Positions 42,312 through 53,737 are shown, numbered from the stretch's first letter. The stretch is DNA of 64,000 nt from Agrypnia vestita (GCA_016648135.1 JADDOH010005123.1:1-64000); one strand, 5' to 3'. Program-made: numbers and translations. Notes: a model not told the origin generated them from the sequence alone.

Positions 42312-42379
42312 TCTGTATAATATAATGTGCATATCGAGGGTGGAAAGACAAAGGGCGGTAGTGATTATTTCGAAGTTTA

Positions 42380-42534
42380 CAGGAGAGCAAAATAATGTTT
42401 AGTCAGTCTGAATTTGTCAATATTTTTATTATTGAACGATTTCCATATTTGTTAATTCGAAACACATATGGAAATCGTTCAATAATAAAAATATTGACAA
42501 ATTCAGACTGACTAAACATTATTTTGCTCTCCTG
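42380..42534. mobile_element. perfect 70-bp-arm hairpin MITE
   Basis: Left arm (to 42448) and right arm (from 42466) are exact inverse copies by eye. The ends are CAGGAGAGCAAAATAATG, the loop is 17 nt, and TA flanks both sides (42378-42379, 42535-42536) with the A/T completing a 70-bp palindrome. No coding content. Confidence 0.93.
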
Positions 42535-42745
42535 TACCTACTTTCTAACCTCGTTTATTTTTGATTGATATTGTTTTTTTTAGAATAGGTCCTTCTAGGT
42601 GGTTTAAATCCTACATACTACTATAAGGCAGGCTTCGTCCTTTTCATATTGAGACACGCGCCAGGCGATGTCCAGCATGACGAGTTTTTAAAAATTTGAC
42701 ATTGTATTTGTTTTGTATATTTTACATTCCTATCCCTTTATTATA

Positions 42746-43245
42746 AAAGATGTCTCATAGTTAGTAATAAAAACTTCGGGGAGCCTTCTTCGTGCAATTT
42801 TGAGTAGAAAATATTCTCTACATTTTGGTGAAGTGTCGACAATTACGGAGGTAAGCGACATCAAAGATTGCATTAAAAAAAAAATTTGGGTGAATTTCTG
42901 TAAAGCGTTATAGCATCACTACTTGTAACTTGTATGGAATATTAAAAATTCATTTGCTTTAATTAATACAAGTCAAATATAGTGACAAAACTATACTTTT
43001 TTCAAATTTCTGCAAGCTTTTAATAATTTTATTTTTTTTATATTCCATATAAGTAACTGTATTAATAGTAGTGATAGTCCGACGTTTTACTGAAAATAAG
43101 TAAAAAAATATTGATTTTTTTTCAAACTTTGATGTCGCATATCTCCGTAATTGTCGACATTTCATTCAAAGTGTAAAGAATATTTTCTGTTCAAAATTGC
43201 ACGAAGAAGACTCCCTGGAAGTTTTTGCTGCTAGATATGAGATAT
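42746..43245. mobile_element. palindromic MITE family P, diverged full copy
   Basis: Ends: ATGTCTCATAGTTAGTAA and, inverted, ATATCTCATATCTAGCAGC. The arms share GTCGACAATTACGG / CCGTAATTGTCGAC and ATATTCTCTACATTTTG / AAAGTGTAAAGAATATT. The centre lies near 42985. It is more diverged than the copy at 28274. Confidence 0.75.
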
Positions 43246-43389
43246 ATTATGCGACCGGTTCAGGAGTGACGCTCGTCTGTGCGTTCGGGGTTCAATGCCC
43301 GATGCGTCTACTACTTAATTTCAAACATATCAAGCTCTCTATATTATGGTGGCGCAAGGACAAAGCGGTCGAAATCAAATGCCGCATTT

Positions 43390-43500
43390 AACAAGCTCGT
43401 GCAAGCTCCACCCGCATGAAAAAGATGTCCTGCAGTCATGATCTCAACCTTGGACTACCAATGCGAATGGTTAGATGCTGCATGTTCTCGATATTATCTT
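43390..43500. repeat. dispersed repeat (TGCAGTCATGATCTCAACC), copy 1
   Basis: AACAAGCTCGTGCAAGCTCC through CTGCAGTCATGATCTCAACC and GCATGTTCTCGATATTAT recur at 51005-51060 and 51600-51660. Confidence 0.55.
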
Positions 43501-43508
43501 ATCTTATA

Positions 43509-43847
43509 GACTAGGGATGAGTAAATGAAAAAAAATCGATATATCGTAAAAAAATATCGATATATTGAAGAAAAATATGTCAATATATCGAAGGAATATA
43601 TCGATATTCTTCCATATAATTTTTCAAAAATGTAACAAAATTAAGGGAAAAACGCTTTATATCGATTTCACACCGGAAAAAAGATGTATCGACCGACACT
43701 GAAATTCGACGACTAAATAAAAAAAAAGGTCGCTGGAAAAAAATATCAAAAACATACTAATTTGATACTCGAAAAAAATATCGATATTTGATATATCGCG
43801 AAAAAAAAATCGATATATTGATGTATCGATATTTTTTACCCATCCAA
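43509..43847. mobile_element. AT-rich MITE with iterated ATCGATAT
   Basis: The left end TAGGGATGAGTAAATG and the right end inverted TTGGATGGGTAAAAAA are imperfect inverted repeats. Both halves contain runs of ATATCGATATA separated by A-tracts. The end form suggests hAT, but no 8-bp duplication is visible. Confidence 0.55.
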
Positions 43848-44094
43848 TACTTACGATTTTCTTAAGATGCACACTATAGTAGGTAAGAAGGTTTTTATTT
43901 ATTTATTTTTATTTATTAAGAATCCAAAGTTACATTTTTCTACTTAAATATAATTTTTAACATTTTTTTTTGGAATTGGCAATCAACTAAACCCAATTTT
44001 ATATTATGGTATTTGAGTTCGGGGTATTTTGGCAGATGACAAATAATATAGGTACAAAAAATGAATAAGTAAAACATAAAAATAAAAAACCTGA

Positions 44095-44250
44095 TTTTTG
44101 ATTTTTCGCGGGTCATTTCTTCCGCCAGACGCTTTGCAGCTCTATAGATACAATTAGGTATATCATTTAGGTACCTACGATAGTAACAAATTTGAATTCC
44201 AATTATAATAATTTCGTTGTCTGTCTGTCCCCGTAACTGTGGCTGTGAAA
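44095..44250. repeat. dispersed repeat, copy of 31760-32020
   Basis: TTTCGCGGGTCATTTCTTCC and ATAGTAACAAATTTGAATTCC match 31890-31980; CTGTCTGTCCCCGTAACTG follows. Confidence 0.5.
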
Positions 44251-44274
44251 GATAAGGGCAGCGCATATTTTCCG

Positions 44275-44940
44275 GTTCTGGATCACTATACGGTGCAGAT
44301 ACTCTCTGGACACGGAGAGTTCAGGTCGAAGCTTTTCGACCTTGGACTCTCCGCAGATCCGTGGTGTACCTGCGGCCGTGTGGCCCAGACGTCGGAACAT
44401 ATCCTCTGAGTATGCAAGATAATGAACGACGCGAGAGAGAACTTGATTGAGGTATAACTGGGCATAGTATTAATGTACCGGGCCTCCGTCCCTCTAACGA
44501 GGACCTGGTAAGGAATGCAAGGAACTTCGGATGCTTCCGTGAGTTTGTTAAGGTGTGGGTGTCCCGGTGGGAAATCCTGCGGGGACCTGAGTAAAGAGCT
44601 TGCTCTTGTATAGCTGATCGATACCAAGTCTGATGTTTCTGGGTTGAGTTATTTTTAATCTCTGGTGTATTGCTCTTGAATCGGATGTATATCTGCCGGT
44701 CCTGACTTCCCTTGCCGGGTGTCACGTTTTTGTTTTGTCTTTCTTTTTCCCCTTGATGGGTGCGGATTGTTCTTCTTTATTTTTTTTTTGTCCTGTCTTC
44801 GACTTGAAGCTTTCCACTGCCGCCGCCGTGGGATCTCGTCTTTTATTTTCTATTATTTTGGTGTAGCTTTTACTTTTTATTTATTTTCCTTGCATATAAT
44901 TATGTATTTTGTTTTTTTTTTTAATAAAGACTTGTCTTGA
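44275..44940 (+). pseudogene. R1-clade LINE C-terminus and 3' UTR
   Basis: Codons from about 44306 give GHGEFRSKLF, then DPWCTCG and AQTSEHIL, the zinc-knuckle-like CxC...H region near the end of R1-type proteins. A stop (TGA at 44407-44409) and a frameshift follow. The expected tail appears in another frame as LVRNARNFGCFREFVKVWVS (about 44508-44567). A 3' UTR runs to TTTAATAAAGACTTGTCTTG near 44935. It is truncated and inactive. Confidence 0.72.
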
Positions 44941-44943
44941 GGC

Positions 44944-45134
44944 GGGGACAGTGAATGGTTTTGTTCGAGCGGCCGTGCCACTTCGCAACGGTTATACGAC
45001 CGGTGCGTAGCAGCACGGTCCTGCTTGTTAGTTGAAAAAAAATGTCAACCTGGAGACGATTGAGTAGGACCGATATGGAAGCTTTTGCTCTTGGAACGGT
45101 CCTGGGTAAGCGGTGGGTACCATTCACTGTCCCC
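44944..45134. repeat. short inverted repeat bracketing a GC-rich segment
   Basis: GGGGACAGTGAATGG (44944-44958) is inverted as CCATTCACTGTCCCC (45120-45134). About 160 bp lie between. It may be a small MITE or an R1-associated feature. Confidence 0.55.
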
Positions 45135-45197
45135 GTAACTTCGTGTAACATCGTAACTTCGTGTAACATCGTAACTTCGTGTAACATCGTAACTTCT
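45135..45197. repeat. 18-bp tandem repeat
   Basis: GTAACTTCGTGTAACATC repeats exactly three times, plus a partial fourth. The minus strand shows a repeated HEVTML reading, a by-product of an in-frame period. Confidence 0.93.
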
Positions 45198-45564
45198 TTA
45201 TAGTATCCTTTTTTCGAAATTTTTTTGTTCCAATTTTTTTTTTCAAATTTTTTTTTTCGCCAAACAAAATTCAACGGCCGGAGATGGAGCATGAACTCAA
45301 ACAAAAAAAAATCGGGCCAGCAAACCCGAACCGGCCGCTCAACTCATGTTGCTACCGCCGCCTCTCCGTGGACCGTCAAGAAGATACTATAATATATACT
45401 AGGCCTTAGCAAAGACGCGAACCAATGTTCCGTCATTTTTTTACGGGTTACAGCTAGTTTTATATATTTTATTCGGGCCACGATACAGGGTTTAAATTAA
45501 TCTAATCTGGATATTTTGAGTTTGTTCAAATCTTTCAGAACAGTGCTGGATTTATGTCACAGAG
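45198..45564. other. no gene seen; mixed repeat fragments
   Basis: 45440-45490 matches 31960-31990 (TATATATTTTATTCGG). A GC-rich patch at 45310-45380 is unassigned. Confidence 0.4.
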
Positions 45565-45842
45565 ACATTATTAATCAATTAGTGTATATTATAGATATCT
45601 CACAGAGACGAAACTGTATTAATTATGGGAAAGTAGGTATAGATATCTATACCTACTTTCCCTTAATTGGTGGAAATGGCGAATGTTACAATTGTGTAAA
45701 GTGATCACTTAAGCCAACCATAAAAAGACAGGTCATAAGTCCTGTTACACCCAAATGACTTCTATACCTACTTTCCCATAATTAATACAGTTTCGTCTCT
45801 GTGAGATATCTATAATATACACTAATTGATTAATCTAATCTG
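45565..45842. repeat. inverted repeat with an inner perfect 36-bp palindrome
   Basis: TAATCAATTAGTGTATATTA through GACGAAACTGTATTAATTATGGGA (landmarks; about 45570-45645) recurs inverted at 45762-45842. Inside the left arm, 45627-45662 is a perfect palindrome, half-site GGGAAAGTAGGTATAGAT. Between the arms, 45690-45760 matches the LINE 3' UTR at 36080-36140. Confidence 0.75.
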
Positions 45843-46029
45843 TTTTAAATATCACATAAGTATTTAAGCATTGATTAATCAATAAGAAGGATTTTCTTGA
45901 TTGATATAGCAGTTAAGTACTTTGAGGTGCAAATTGATAAGGTATTTTAAATTGCACTGCATTAACACACACGTCGTTATTTTATCACTACTATATTTGC
46001 CACATAAGGCATAATTTTATAAAAAAATA

Positions 46030-46275
46030 TAAGGCGCTCTATCCTCTCTGCCTACCCCCACGAGGAAACGGCGTGATGTTAAGTTAGTAAGTTAGTTGTG
46101 TGTTGACAATCTTTGGTTGACAGAGTGGGAATGGATAAATTAGAAGTGAATGTAATGTTGGCTGTAGCTTAGTAGATAAAATGAAGAAAATATCGCTGAG
46201 ATGGTTTGCTCATGTGGAACGTATGAGTGAAGAAAGGATGGTTAAGAATATATATGAGGCGAGAATTGAGACATT
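46030..46275 (+). pseudogene. RTE-type LINE fragments
   Basis: 46030-46095 is an RTE 3' end (ATCCTCTCTGCCTACCC ... GGAAACGGCGTGATG) with a (TTAG)n-like tail. Directly after it, 46120-46275 is an internal piece translating to LRWFAHVERMSEERMVKNIY with a stop upstream. The order (3' end before coding) means two separate insertions or a rearrangement. Confidence 0.68.
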
Positions 46276-46892
46276 GAATACGGCCGCGCCCCTAGATTAT
46301 CCAATTCTTAACAAAAAGATCTAGAAATTTCAAAATGCTCTGGTTCTTTGCATTTTTTCGCATTCTCGAAATATTATTCTTTCGCTGGAAGATATTTGAT
46401 GTGAAAAATACCTTTGATGGAATCTGAAAGAAAATTATTAATATCTGATGATAAAGATTTATCAACTCAAAACGTGTCATGGTTGGAATTATTATATGAA
46501 ATTCGGTTAAAGCGATCCCGGAAATAACGTCGACTTGGCTATAATGTCTTAATTTATAAATCTAGCAAAATAAACTAATTGCTATTCAACAGTTACTGCC
46601 GAGTAGGACAGAGAGATTAGAGCGCCACATTCGATATTGCACTTTTGAAAATTCGATTGAAAAAACTACAGGTCGTATAATAATCAATGTTTTCACTGAA
46701 AAGCACAATTGGGAAAACCATAAAAATAGTCTTAAAAATAATTGTCCCCATACCATTCCTAGGGTTCGAAACACTCAATGATACAAAGCGCGTGGGACAT
46801 TGGCTATCTCTTGACGAGTATTCGCATTAAATTGGGTTATTTTTTATATTTTTTTATTTATTCTAAATTATTTTTTTACATAGAAAAGGTAA
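46276..46892. other. no gene seen
   Basis: Unassigned AT-rich sequence. Confidence 0.45.
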
Positions 46893-46936
46893 AGGTAGTT
46901 GCTTAACTAGACTAGTCTGTTCTAAAGCAACTACCT
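46893..46936 (-). repeat. 44-nt hairpin of a LINE 3' UTR
   Basis: AGGTAGTTGCTTAACTAGAC and the following AGTCTGTTCTAAAGCAACTACCT form a hairpin. Its inverse matches 25019-25063. It lies on the same strand as, and downstream of, the LINE tail at 47832-48017. Confidence 0.75.
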
Positions 46937-46961
46937 GAAATTCAATTAATAATTAGTGTAT

Positions 46962-47633
46962 AATCGGCCCGATTCTGAAAATAACAATGTCTGGATCTTT
47001 AAGATCTTTATCCCAACACTTAATAGACGATAATAAAAATTAAAAATGTCCAGAGCGGATTTTGTAATTCTACGGCTCAAATACACTGTATTAAAAGATG
47101 ATATAAGAAAGATTGTTTCTTACAATCGTATTAATTTCTTCATCCACAGCGTCCAGATGAAATATCATGGCTAAACTTGTAATGACCGCGTTCGGCGTTA
47201 CTGCGTATTCAAATCTTCCCACCTTGACATTTTTTGACAGATACGTCTGGATCTTTAAAATCTTTATCCCAACACTTAATAGACGATAATAAAAATTAAA
47301 AATAAACGAGACATAGCATTACGTCGGTGTTTGTTTCTATGAGGGAGGGAGAAAGATGTAAATTGTTATCTGTCAAATGTCAAGATGGGAAGATTTGAAT
47401 ACGCGGTAACGCCGAACGTGGTCATGACAAGTTTAGCCATAATATTTGAAGATGAAGAAATTAATACGATTGTAAGAAACAATCTTTCTTATATCATCTT
47501 TTAATACAGTGTATTTGAGCCGTAGAATTACAAAATCCGCTCTGCACATTTTTAATTTTTATTATCGTCTATTAAGTGTTGGGATAAAGATCTTAACGGT
47601 CCAGACATTGTTATTTTCAGAATCGGGCCGATT
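46962..47633. mobile_element. 672-bp foldback element
   Basis: The ends AATCGGCCCGATTCTGAAAA are perfectly inverted. Arms of about 280 bp carry matched blocks such as AAAGATTGTTTCTTACAATC / GATTGTAAGAAACAATC and GCGTTCGGCGTTACTGCGTA / TACGCGGTAACGCCGAACG. A third copy of the subterminal sequence (GTCTGGATCTTTAAAATC...) sits in the middle at about 47249-47312. No coding content. Confidence 0.87.
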
Positions 47634-47828
47634 GTTATTTTCAGAATACGGATGAATAAGTGTGTAATAATTATAAAGTGCACTTAACAAATTCACTTCA
47701 GTTAGAGATAAAATAATTAATTAAACATATTACATATAATTCACATAACATAGAAAAAAAAATCAATCATATTTAGAGAAGGTATTTGATTTATAATACC
47801 TACCCACAAAAACGATTTACAATAGAAT

Positions 47829-48017
47829 CTAAGCTGTCACATTTGACACATTGCTTTCGTTTTTAAGTCTGCCTACATTTAATAACCACTTTGTTAACTT
47901 CTGTTTAAATGAATGTTTCACTTTTAACCCTTTAACGTCCGATGGCAATATATTGTACATTCTTAGAGCACAGAACATGAAAAAGCGTTGGCCAAACTTT
48001 GTCTTTATTTTCGTCAC
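47829..48017 (-). pseudogene. LINE C-terminal tail
   Basis: The minus-strand frame reads FGQRFFMFCALRMYNILPSD, VKGLKVKHSF, KQKLTKWLL and NESNVSNV. This is the tail of a CR1/Jockey-type LINE protein, homologous to the plus-strand copy at 24714-24854. It is truncated upstream. Confidence 0.68.
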
Positions 48018-48284
48018 TAAAACATTTTCCGATGTTGTGCTTCTATTGTGGCTGGTTTATCCAAATGAGCACTACTTTTGAGATAACCACAGTGGTGTTT
48101 TTTTTTTAAATAGGTACCTACCGTCAAAAGGGGTTATTCTGCCTGGTTTTAGTACTATTTTTTGTTTGATCATGTTTTTCCATTGTTTTTTGTACTGGTG
48201 GGGTCCATCGCCATATTATTTTACGTGCTATATACCCTTTATTTTAAGTATTTCTCTACAGCTAATAGCACCAAATTATATTTA

Positions 48285-48835
48285 CTCCCTTTATATTAAC
48301 TCGTGGCGTCTGCTTGCTTGCCGTCAACAAAAACTTTGGATCAATTTTTGACCCTTTTCCCGTGATACAATCGAGCTGAAACTTGGCAAGTAGACTCGTG
48401 GCGACGATCAAGAAGATCTATCAAATTTTCGTGAAAAAAAATTAATAATTATAGTATAATTTCGGATTTTTAGAAATTTTATGGGTTTTTTCAAATTGGA
48501 ATCATTAGAAAGGTTTGATTACAACAACGGCGGCCCGATAACGTCGCGGAATATTTTCTAAATTTGAATTACTCCGTCGGTATGCATAATAGATACTTCA
48601 CTACGAATGTAGAAAATCTAAATTGACTGACAAATGTTTTTAGAATTTAATCTTCAAAGCATGAAGTGTCTTATCAAAACTCAAAACATCTGACATTTTA
48701 GATATATATTAAATTACTGTAAGTTTAGTGTTTTGTTATATGTTTTAATTCGTCTTTAATTGTTGTTATATTTTACAAAGAAAGGGAGTATAATAAAAAC
48801 TTGGTTTTTATGGATTACTTTTTTTAATACACTTA
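48285..48835 (-). repeat. dispersed repeat M, copy d (inverted)
   Basis: The inverse complement has all landmarks: AAGTAATCCATAAAAACCAA, TATACTCCCTTTCTTTG, CATACCGACGGAGTAATTC, ATTCCGCGACGTTATCGGGC, GATCTTCTTGATCGTCG and GAGTTAATATAAAGGGAGTA. It is longer than copies a and b. Confidence 0.78.
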
Positions 48836-49847
48836 TTTAAGTTCTAAAACTTTAGGCAAAATTATCCCATGCTTGCGGTTATTTTGCCTACATTAAAAAG
48901 AACATTCTTACAGTTTAAGAATTCGAATAATACCGCTGACAAGTGCTAAGAGCATTTAAAATACCCACCTATATTGAATAACGTTTGATTTTTGTTGATT
49001 TTATTAATAATTTAAATAAACAAAAATTATAATGAGTTTTTTCTCAATAATAACTGACTTCCAAATTAGAAAAGATCGGAATATTAAAAAAAAATCTGAT
49101 TTAAATCAAATAAACCCGATTTCTTTGATATAAAAAAATCGTGATTTTTATCAATCCTGGTTTGTTATGATTTATAAAAGTTTTTCAAAAATATTACGAA
49201 GAAAGTGTATCTTTTACTAAAAATAAAACAAAAACGGTATAAATATTAATATAATTCGCATTTACTAAATAGGCAATTATGTAAAATTATTGAAGATGAA
49301 CGCAAATAAATGATTTACGAAAGTATTATACTTATAAGAAAATAATTGAAAACAAAACAAGACACGAAACGTTAGCAGATTGAACACAGTAAGACAAAAT
49401 ATAAATAACTACCAGCTTAACCCAACTTAATGTACTCAAATTGGTTGGAAGACGACGATTCTGGAAAAGAAATATATTTTGGCAGCAACAAGTATCAAAT
49501 TTGGCGCGGATAAATATAACCCCTAGATCATAGATGACGACACGACACAAGATGTCAAATCTTTCATAAAGTACCTACTTAAGTATATTTATAAAGTACC
49601 AGTGGCCAGATGTTCTGGCGGGCAAATTCGTGAATATTTTCTCGAACCAGCAAAATATATTCTTTGAAGGGGTAATATGATATCTGTATCTGAGAAGCGT
49701 CTAGCGACATTTCGTAATTCGCTGACCCAACAAGTCCGTACACTTGACCCAATACCGTGTTGCAAAAGTGTCTTGTCGACAAAATCGGCGTATTCTGAAA
49801 CTAGCAATATTGCTATTTCGGTATCTTGACAGCTATTGTATAAAATT
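48836..49847. other. no accepted gene
   Basis: AT-rich. GATTTTTATCAATCCTGG near 49145 resembles a hAT-type end (CAGGATTGATAAAAATC inverted). Two overlapping minus-strand frames at 49579-49807 are open but resemble no known family. Confidence 0.4.
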
Positions 49848-49990
49848 GTAATGCCGTCAATGTTGACGTTTCTAAAACGTAAATAAGTTATTCATAATTT
49901 GTGATGAAGTTTGTTTTAAAGCTTTCCGATTGATTGAATTCATTAATTTCAAACATTTCAAACTTAAAACGTCAAAATTGACGGCATTAC
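49848..49990. mobile_element. 143-bp MITE
   Basis: The ends GTAATGCCGTCAATGTTGAC and, inverted, GTAATGCCGTCAATTTTGAC are nearly identical inverted repeats of about 24 bp. No coding content. The target duplication is unclear. Confidence 0.8.
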
Positions 49991-51004
49991 GACGGAGTAC
50001 GGCCGATTGTGTTATGATAAATACTGCTGTCACAGGTCAAACAAGTTGACTTAACTTGTGACACACAATATTTCATCGATAATAGACAATCTATTGAAAA
50101 TTATGCTTCTTCAGCGACCTCGTTTAATTATAATATCAAAGTGGGTGTATATTGGGGCTGAAAACTGAAGGACAGTACTTCATCACATCATCATCAAGTC
50201 TTCATAGCAGGCTGACTGCAGGCCTCGTTACACTCTCGTCTCGGAAGGGTCTCCCCCCGCGCCTATTCTCAATCTTGCGCTGTTTTTTTACTTGTACATC
50301 TTCACTTGCTACTGGAGCCTATCTCTGATAAGAAATAGACAATGACATGCAACCAAAACACTTCTTTCATAACTATACCCACTCATCACACTATACCCTA
50401 ATCATATAACATATAATACTTTTTTTTGTGTGTGTGTGCAATATGTATTCCTACTTGGCAGGTGAGCAAAATTACATCCAGCATTTGTGGAATAGGTATA
50501 TTAAAGTAAAATACGTGGAAAAGATAAACTGTTTAATCATTAAAAATATACATTAGTCTCACATAGTATGAGAGATAAAATAGTCAATAGCAAGGTTTAA
50601 TTGTTGTGTATGACATAATTACATTACAATACTAACAGTCCAGGTACATGAACAATTAATCTTTTTTCTGAAGTAACTTCCACAATTCCAAAAATCCAAC
50701 TGCACTTAAACGAAAAATATTGTAAATATTGAAATATTTTTTCGTTCAACCAGACGGGATTTACAATAATGATGTGCAGATAAAAATCATAATGCAAAAT
50801 AAACTTAAAGGAATTGTCTACTTGATTCAGAGCCAACCACATTCAAGTTTAGGACTCATACAAGATTGGTCCTTCTTCGTACTTTTACTCTATCAGACAC
50901 AGACAGGTGCCAAATGGAGATTTTAAAGTCAAATTTGTGAACATCTTTTGGAGATATCGTAAAATATTTAATTAGTTAACATTTTATTGGGTCAATTCAT
51001 AAAC
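49991..51004. other. no gene seen
   Basis: About 1 kb unassigned; a minus-strand open frame at 50624-50842 resembles nothing known. Confidence 0.45.
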
Positions 51005-51110
51005 AAGGCTTGTGCAACCTATCCGCATGAAAAATATATTCTGCAGTCATGATCTCAACCATAGATGTACTATAAATATAGACTAGTTACAAACCAAAAT
51101 ATCCGCTACA
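51005..51110. repeat. dispersed repeats (43390-type and inverted D)
   Basis: GGCTTGTGCAACCTATCCGC ... CTGCAGTCATGATCTCAACC matches 43400-43450, then CATAGATGTACTATAAATAT is the inverse of the end of repeat D (26820-26850). Confidence 0.55.
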
Positions 51111-51445
51111 CAGAACTATAATACAAATTACTGTGAACATAGACGCACATCGCGGGAGTTCGTTAGCTGCGCTATAAGAAGGAAAAATAAAATATCATCG
51201 ACTACCAATGTAGAAAATACAGAAATTTCCGTACTCTGAAGTCAGTTTGAATTTCTCCACAAATTACTGAAATAAAACTCACCTATGAAAGGTTATATGT
51301 ATCCTCTTCTTTATTATGTGATGAAGCGTTGCGATTAACACAACAGACATATTTCAAGTTGGATTTTTTAAATTGTTAAGGCAAAAAGCACAAAAGGCAA
51401 AAAGTAAACACTGCGATTAGCTACAGCTTCATACTCATTTGTTCT

Positions 51446-51660
51446 ACAAAATTATGTTTTATTGTCCTTTCTTATACATGGTTATGAAAATACTTTTTAT
51501 CTCTTTCTGACTAATACATTTAGTATGTAATAGAAGACAGTAGAGACTAGATGTCACAGATTTGATTTTTAGTGACTAGTCCATATTTATAGTACATGCA
51601 TCTATGATCTCAACCTTGTATTACAAATGTGAATGGTGACATGCTGTGTTCTCAATATTA
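51446..51660. repeat. dispersed repeat D, copy 2
   Basis: AAATTATGTTTTATTGTCCT to AGTGACTAGTCCATATTTATAG, followed by GATCTCAACCTTG...GTTCTCAATATTAT as at 43440-43500. Confidence 0.6.
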
Positions 51661-51790
51661 TTTTATGGAATGGAAGCATGTGCGCTTACTGAAGAATCAT
51701 TAGGTGACTTAAAGCATTTGAGGTGTGGATCTACAGAAGAAGTATGTAAGATGGACAGAGTTATGAATAAAGATGTTATGATTTGTATGA
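51640..51790 (+). pseudogene. LINE protein shard
   Basis: FYGMEACALTEESLGDLKHL resembles the YG-x-E-x-W-x-L-T segment that follows the palm in insect LINE proteins. Only about 40 residues are recognisable, followed by decay. Confidence 0.45.
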
Positions 51791-52029
51791 ATATAGGAAA
51801 TATTATATGTATATCGGACATATCTCATAATGCAGGGAAACTTTGCAGGAATAAGGCGGGACTCTGAAAGAAAGGGAACATTATGGCTGAACAACCTAAG
51901 ACAGAGATTCGGCCAGTCTACTGTAGTATAGTCTATGTACTGTAGGCTCTTCCAAGCCGCAGTAAAAAAAATATGATGGTTTACTTCCGTTGAATGAATA
52001 GGGCATCAGAAGAAGTTATATAACTAATT

Positions 52030-52500
52030 AATTAACTTCCTATCACACCGATCCACCCAGAGGTCAGTAGAGAAGATATAGCGCCACAATATTCTTTTCT
52101 GATATGCAAAAAAATCTAGCCTCATGCCATTACATACATGTTCATATGCACGCTTGTTAATTATCGAAGTTTAGGAACATATTTCAGTCTCTAATTTGCC
52201 TGGTCATGCCAAGTCTTCGGAATTGTTCTCTATCTCTGGTGCCATCAATTACTCATTTATTCTTTCAACATGGCCAAAGAAAGGGGCCCTTTTTAATCCT
52301 ATTTACCCCTCAATCAGCTTTATATTCTTTCTTAATTTATTAATTCTTTATTCTATCACAAAAGAATTAGCTACATGTACACCGAGTAATCCCATCTTCA
52401 GTGCGTTCCGTCTACTTTTGTTTCTCTTCTGCTAGCTCCAGGCTTCGTTATGTACATATTTCACTCCATTATACATTGTTAATCTTGCCTAGGTTGACAA
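52030..52500 (-). pseudogene. ancient RTE-type LINE fragment
   Basis: Plus-strand words CTGGTCATGCCAAGTCTTCG, CATGGCCAAAGAAAGG, GTGCGTTCCGTCTACTTTTG and CTCCAGGCTTCGTTATG line up with the inverse RTE C-terminus at 21670-21970, with many changes and gaps. Confidence 0.6.
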
Positions 52501-53039
52501 GTTTTCATAAGAAATTATTGCTTTCAAAGCGCTATTTATTATTTTTACAATCTTTCGCACAATAATAACGCGAATACAAAATTAATTAAGTCGACAATAG
52601 AGTTTGTTGAATAAAATTTTAAATTTCAAAAGTAAAACGGTGTCTATTTACGAATTAACCCAATACATAATTATTTTATAAATCAATTTTGAAAATCGAA
52701 ATAGCATCACTCCTTTAGTGAATGTTTTTTCATGATGGTTTTATTGAAATAACTATACAACTAGAACAGAGCAGCTCCAATAATACTTTAAATATAAATT
52801 AACAACATAAGGAACACAAGACACATCACAAACTCATATATTGAGTACACAGATCGAATAACATTATTCATACTTGCATTGTGTTGCTATAGAAAGTGAA
52901 TGTAAAATGCCAGGATGTGATGTTGTACGGTATGTATTTATTGTTAATATTATAAAAATTGATAGGTTTTATATTATCTGCCATGGCTGGGTGGGCCAGA
53001 AGAAATAACATAAATATTCAGAAATAAGAATCAGAACTA

Positions 53040-53737
53040 CAGTCGAACTCGGTTATAACGAGCGCGACGGGACCAACTAAATTTGATCCTTATAGCCGGG
53101 ACTCCTTATATCCGGGATTCACTTTTTTCACAATTTTTTTTGATTGTGTGATGTTATTTTCAAGAGCAGCTAAATAAACATCCTTATCTTTCCAGAGCGA
53201 TGAAACTGTAGAAGACGATTGTGAAAACTTTTTACAGTCTTTTTGATGCCGATAATTTCGACTTTTTCGCGAACTTAGAGACACTTTCGTTTGTTAGTGA
53301 ACATGTTACCAATAGAACAAGTCGCGTTTAACTGATTAGGCTTTTAAATGCTAATACAGTAAACTGCATAAAATAAACTGTCACCATAAACATTTTGGAA
53401 ACCCCCAATAATCGGAGTTATATGACCAGTGTTCTCGACCTTCAGTAAACTATTGCTTGCCTGCGCACGTGGGACACAAGTTTGTATACATCATAAAATG
53501 AACGCTAATTAAGTGCGAGCCGCTTTAAAAGCAAAGTGAAAAAGTTCATTGTTATGAGTTGTCTTTTTTTCTGTAACCCAAGCAAATATGTTTGCAGAGT
53601 TTCTAAAATTTGCTCCGTATATCCGGGAATCGCGCTCCTTATAGCCGAGACCGATTGTATGGGAATATGCGCAAATCAAAATGAATTCACAGTTTTTCTC
53701 ATTATAGCAGGGATCTCGTTATATCCGAGTTCGACTG
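53040..53737. mobile_element. pogo/Tigger-like MITE, 698 bp
   Basis: The ends CAGTCGAACTCGGTTATAAC and, inverted, CAGTCGAACTCGGATATAAC are flanked by TA (53038-53039, 53738-53739). Inner words CTTATAGCCGGGACTCCTTA and CTTATAGCCGAGACC recur. No intact transposase; a 64-codon minus-strand frame has no clear similarity. Confidence 0.85.

Noticed and set aside
44921..45304. Frame with repeated HEVTML
   Set aside because: It is a by-product of the 18-bp tandem repeat; the frame spans unrelated repeat fragments.
49579..49807. Two overlapping minus-strand frames as a small gene
   Set aside because: They are open and contain protein-like sequence but have no start context, splice support or recognised family. 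Left as unassigned.
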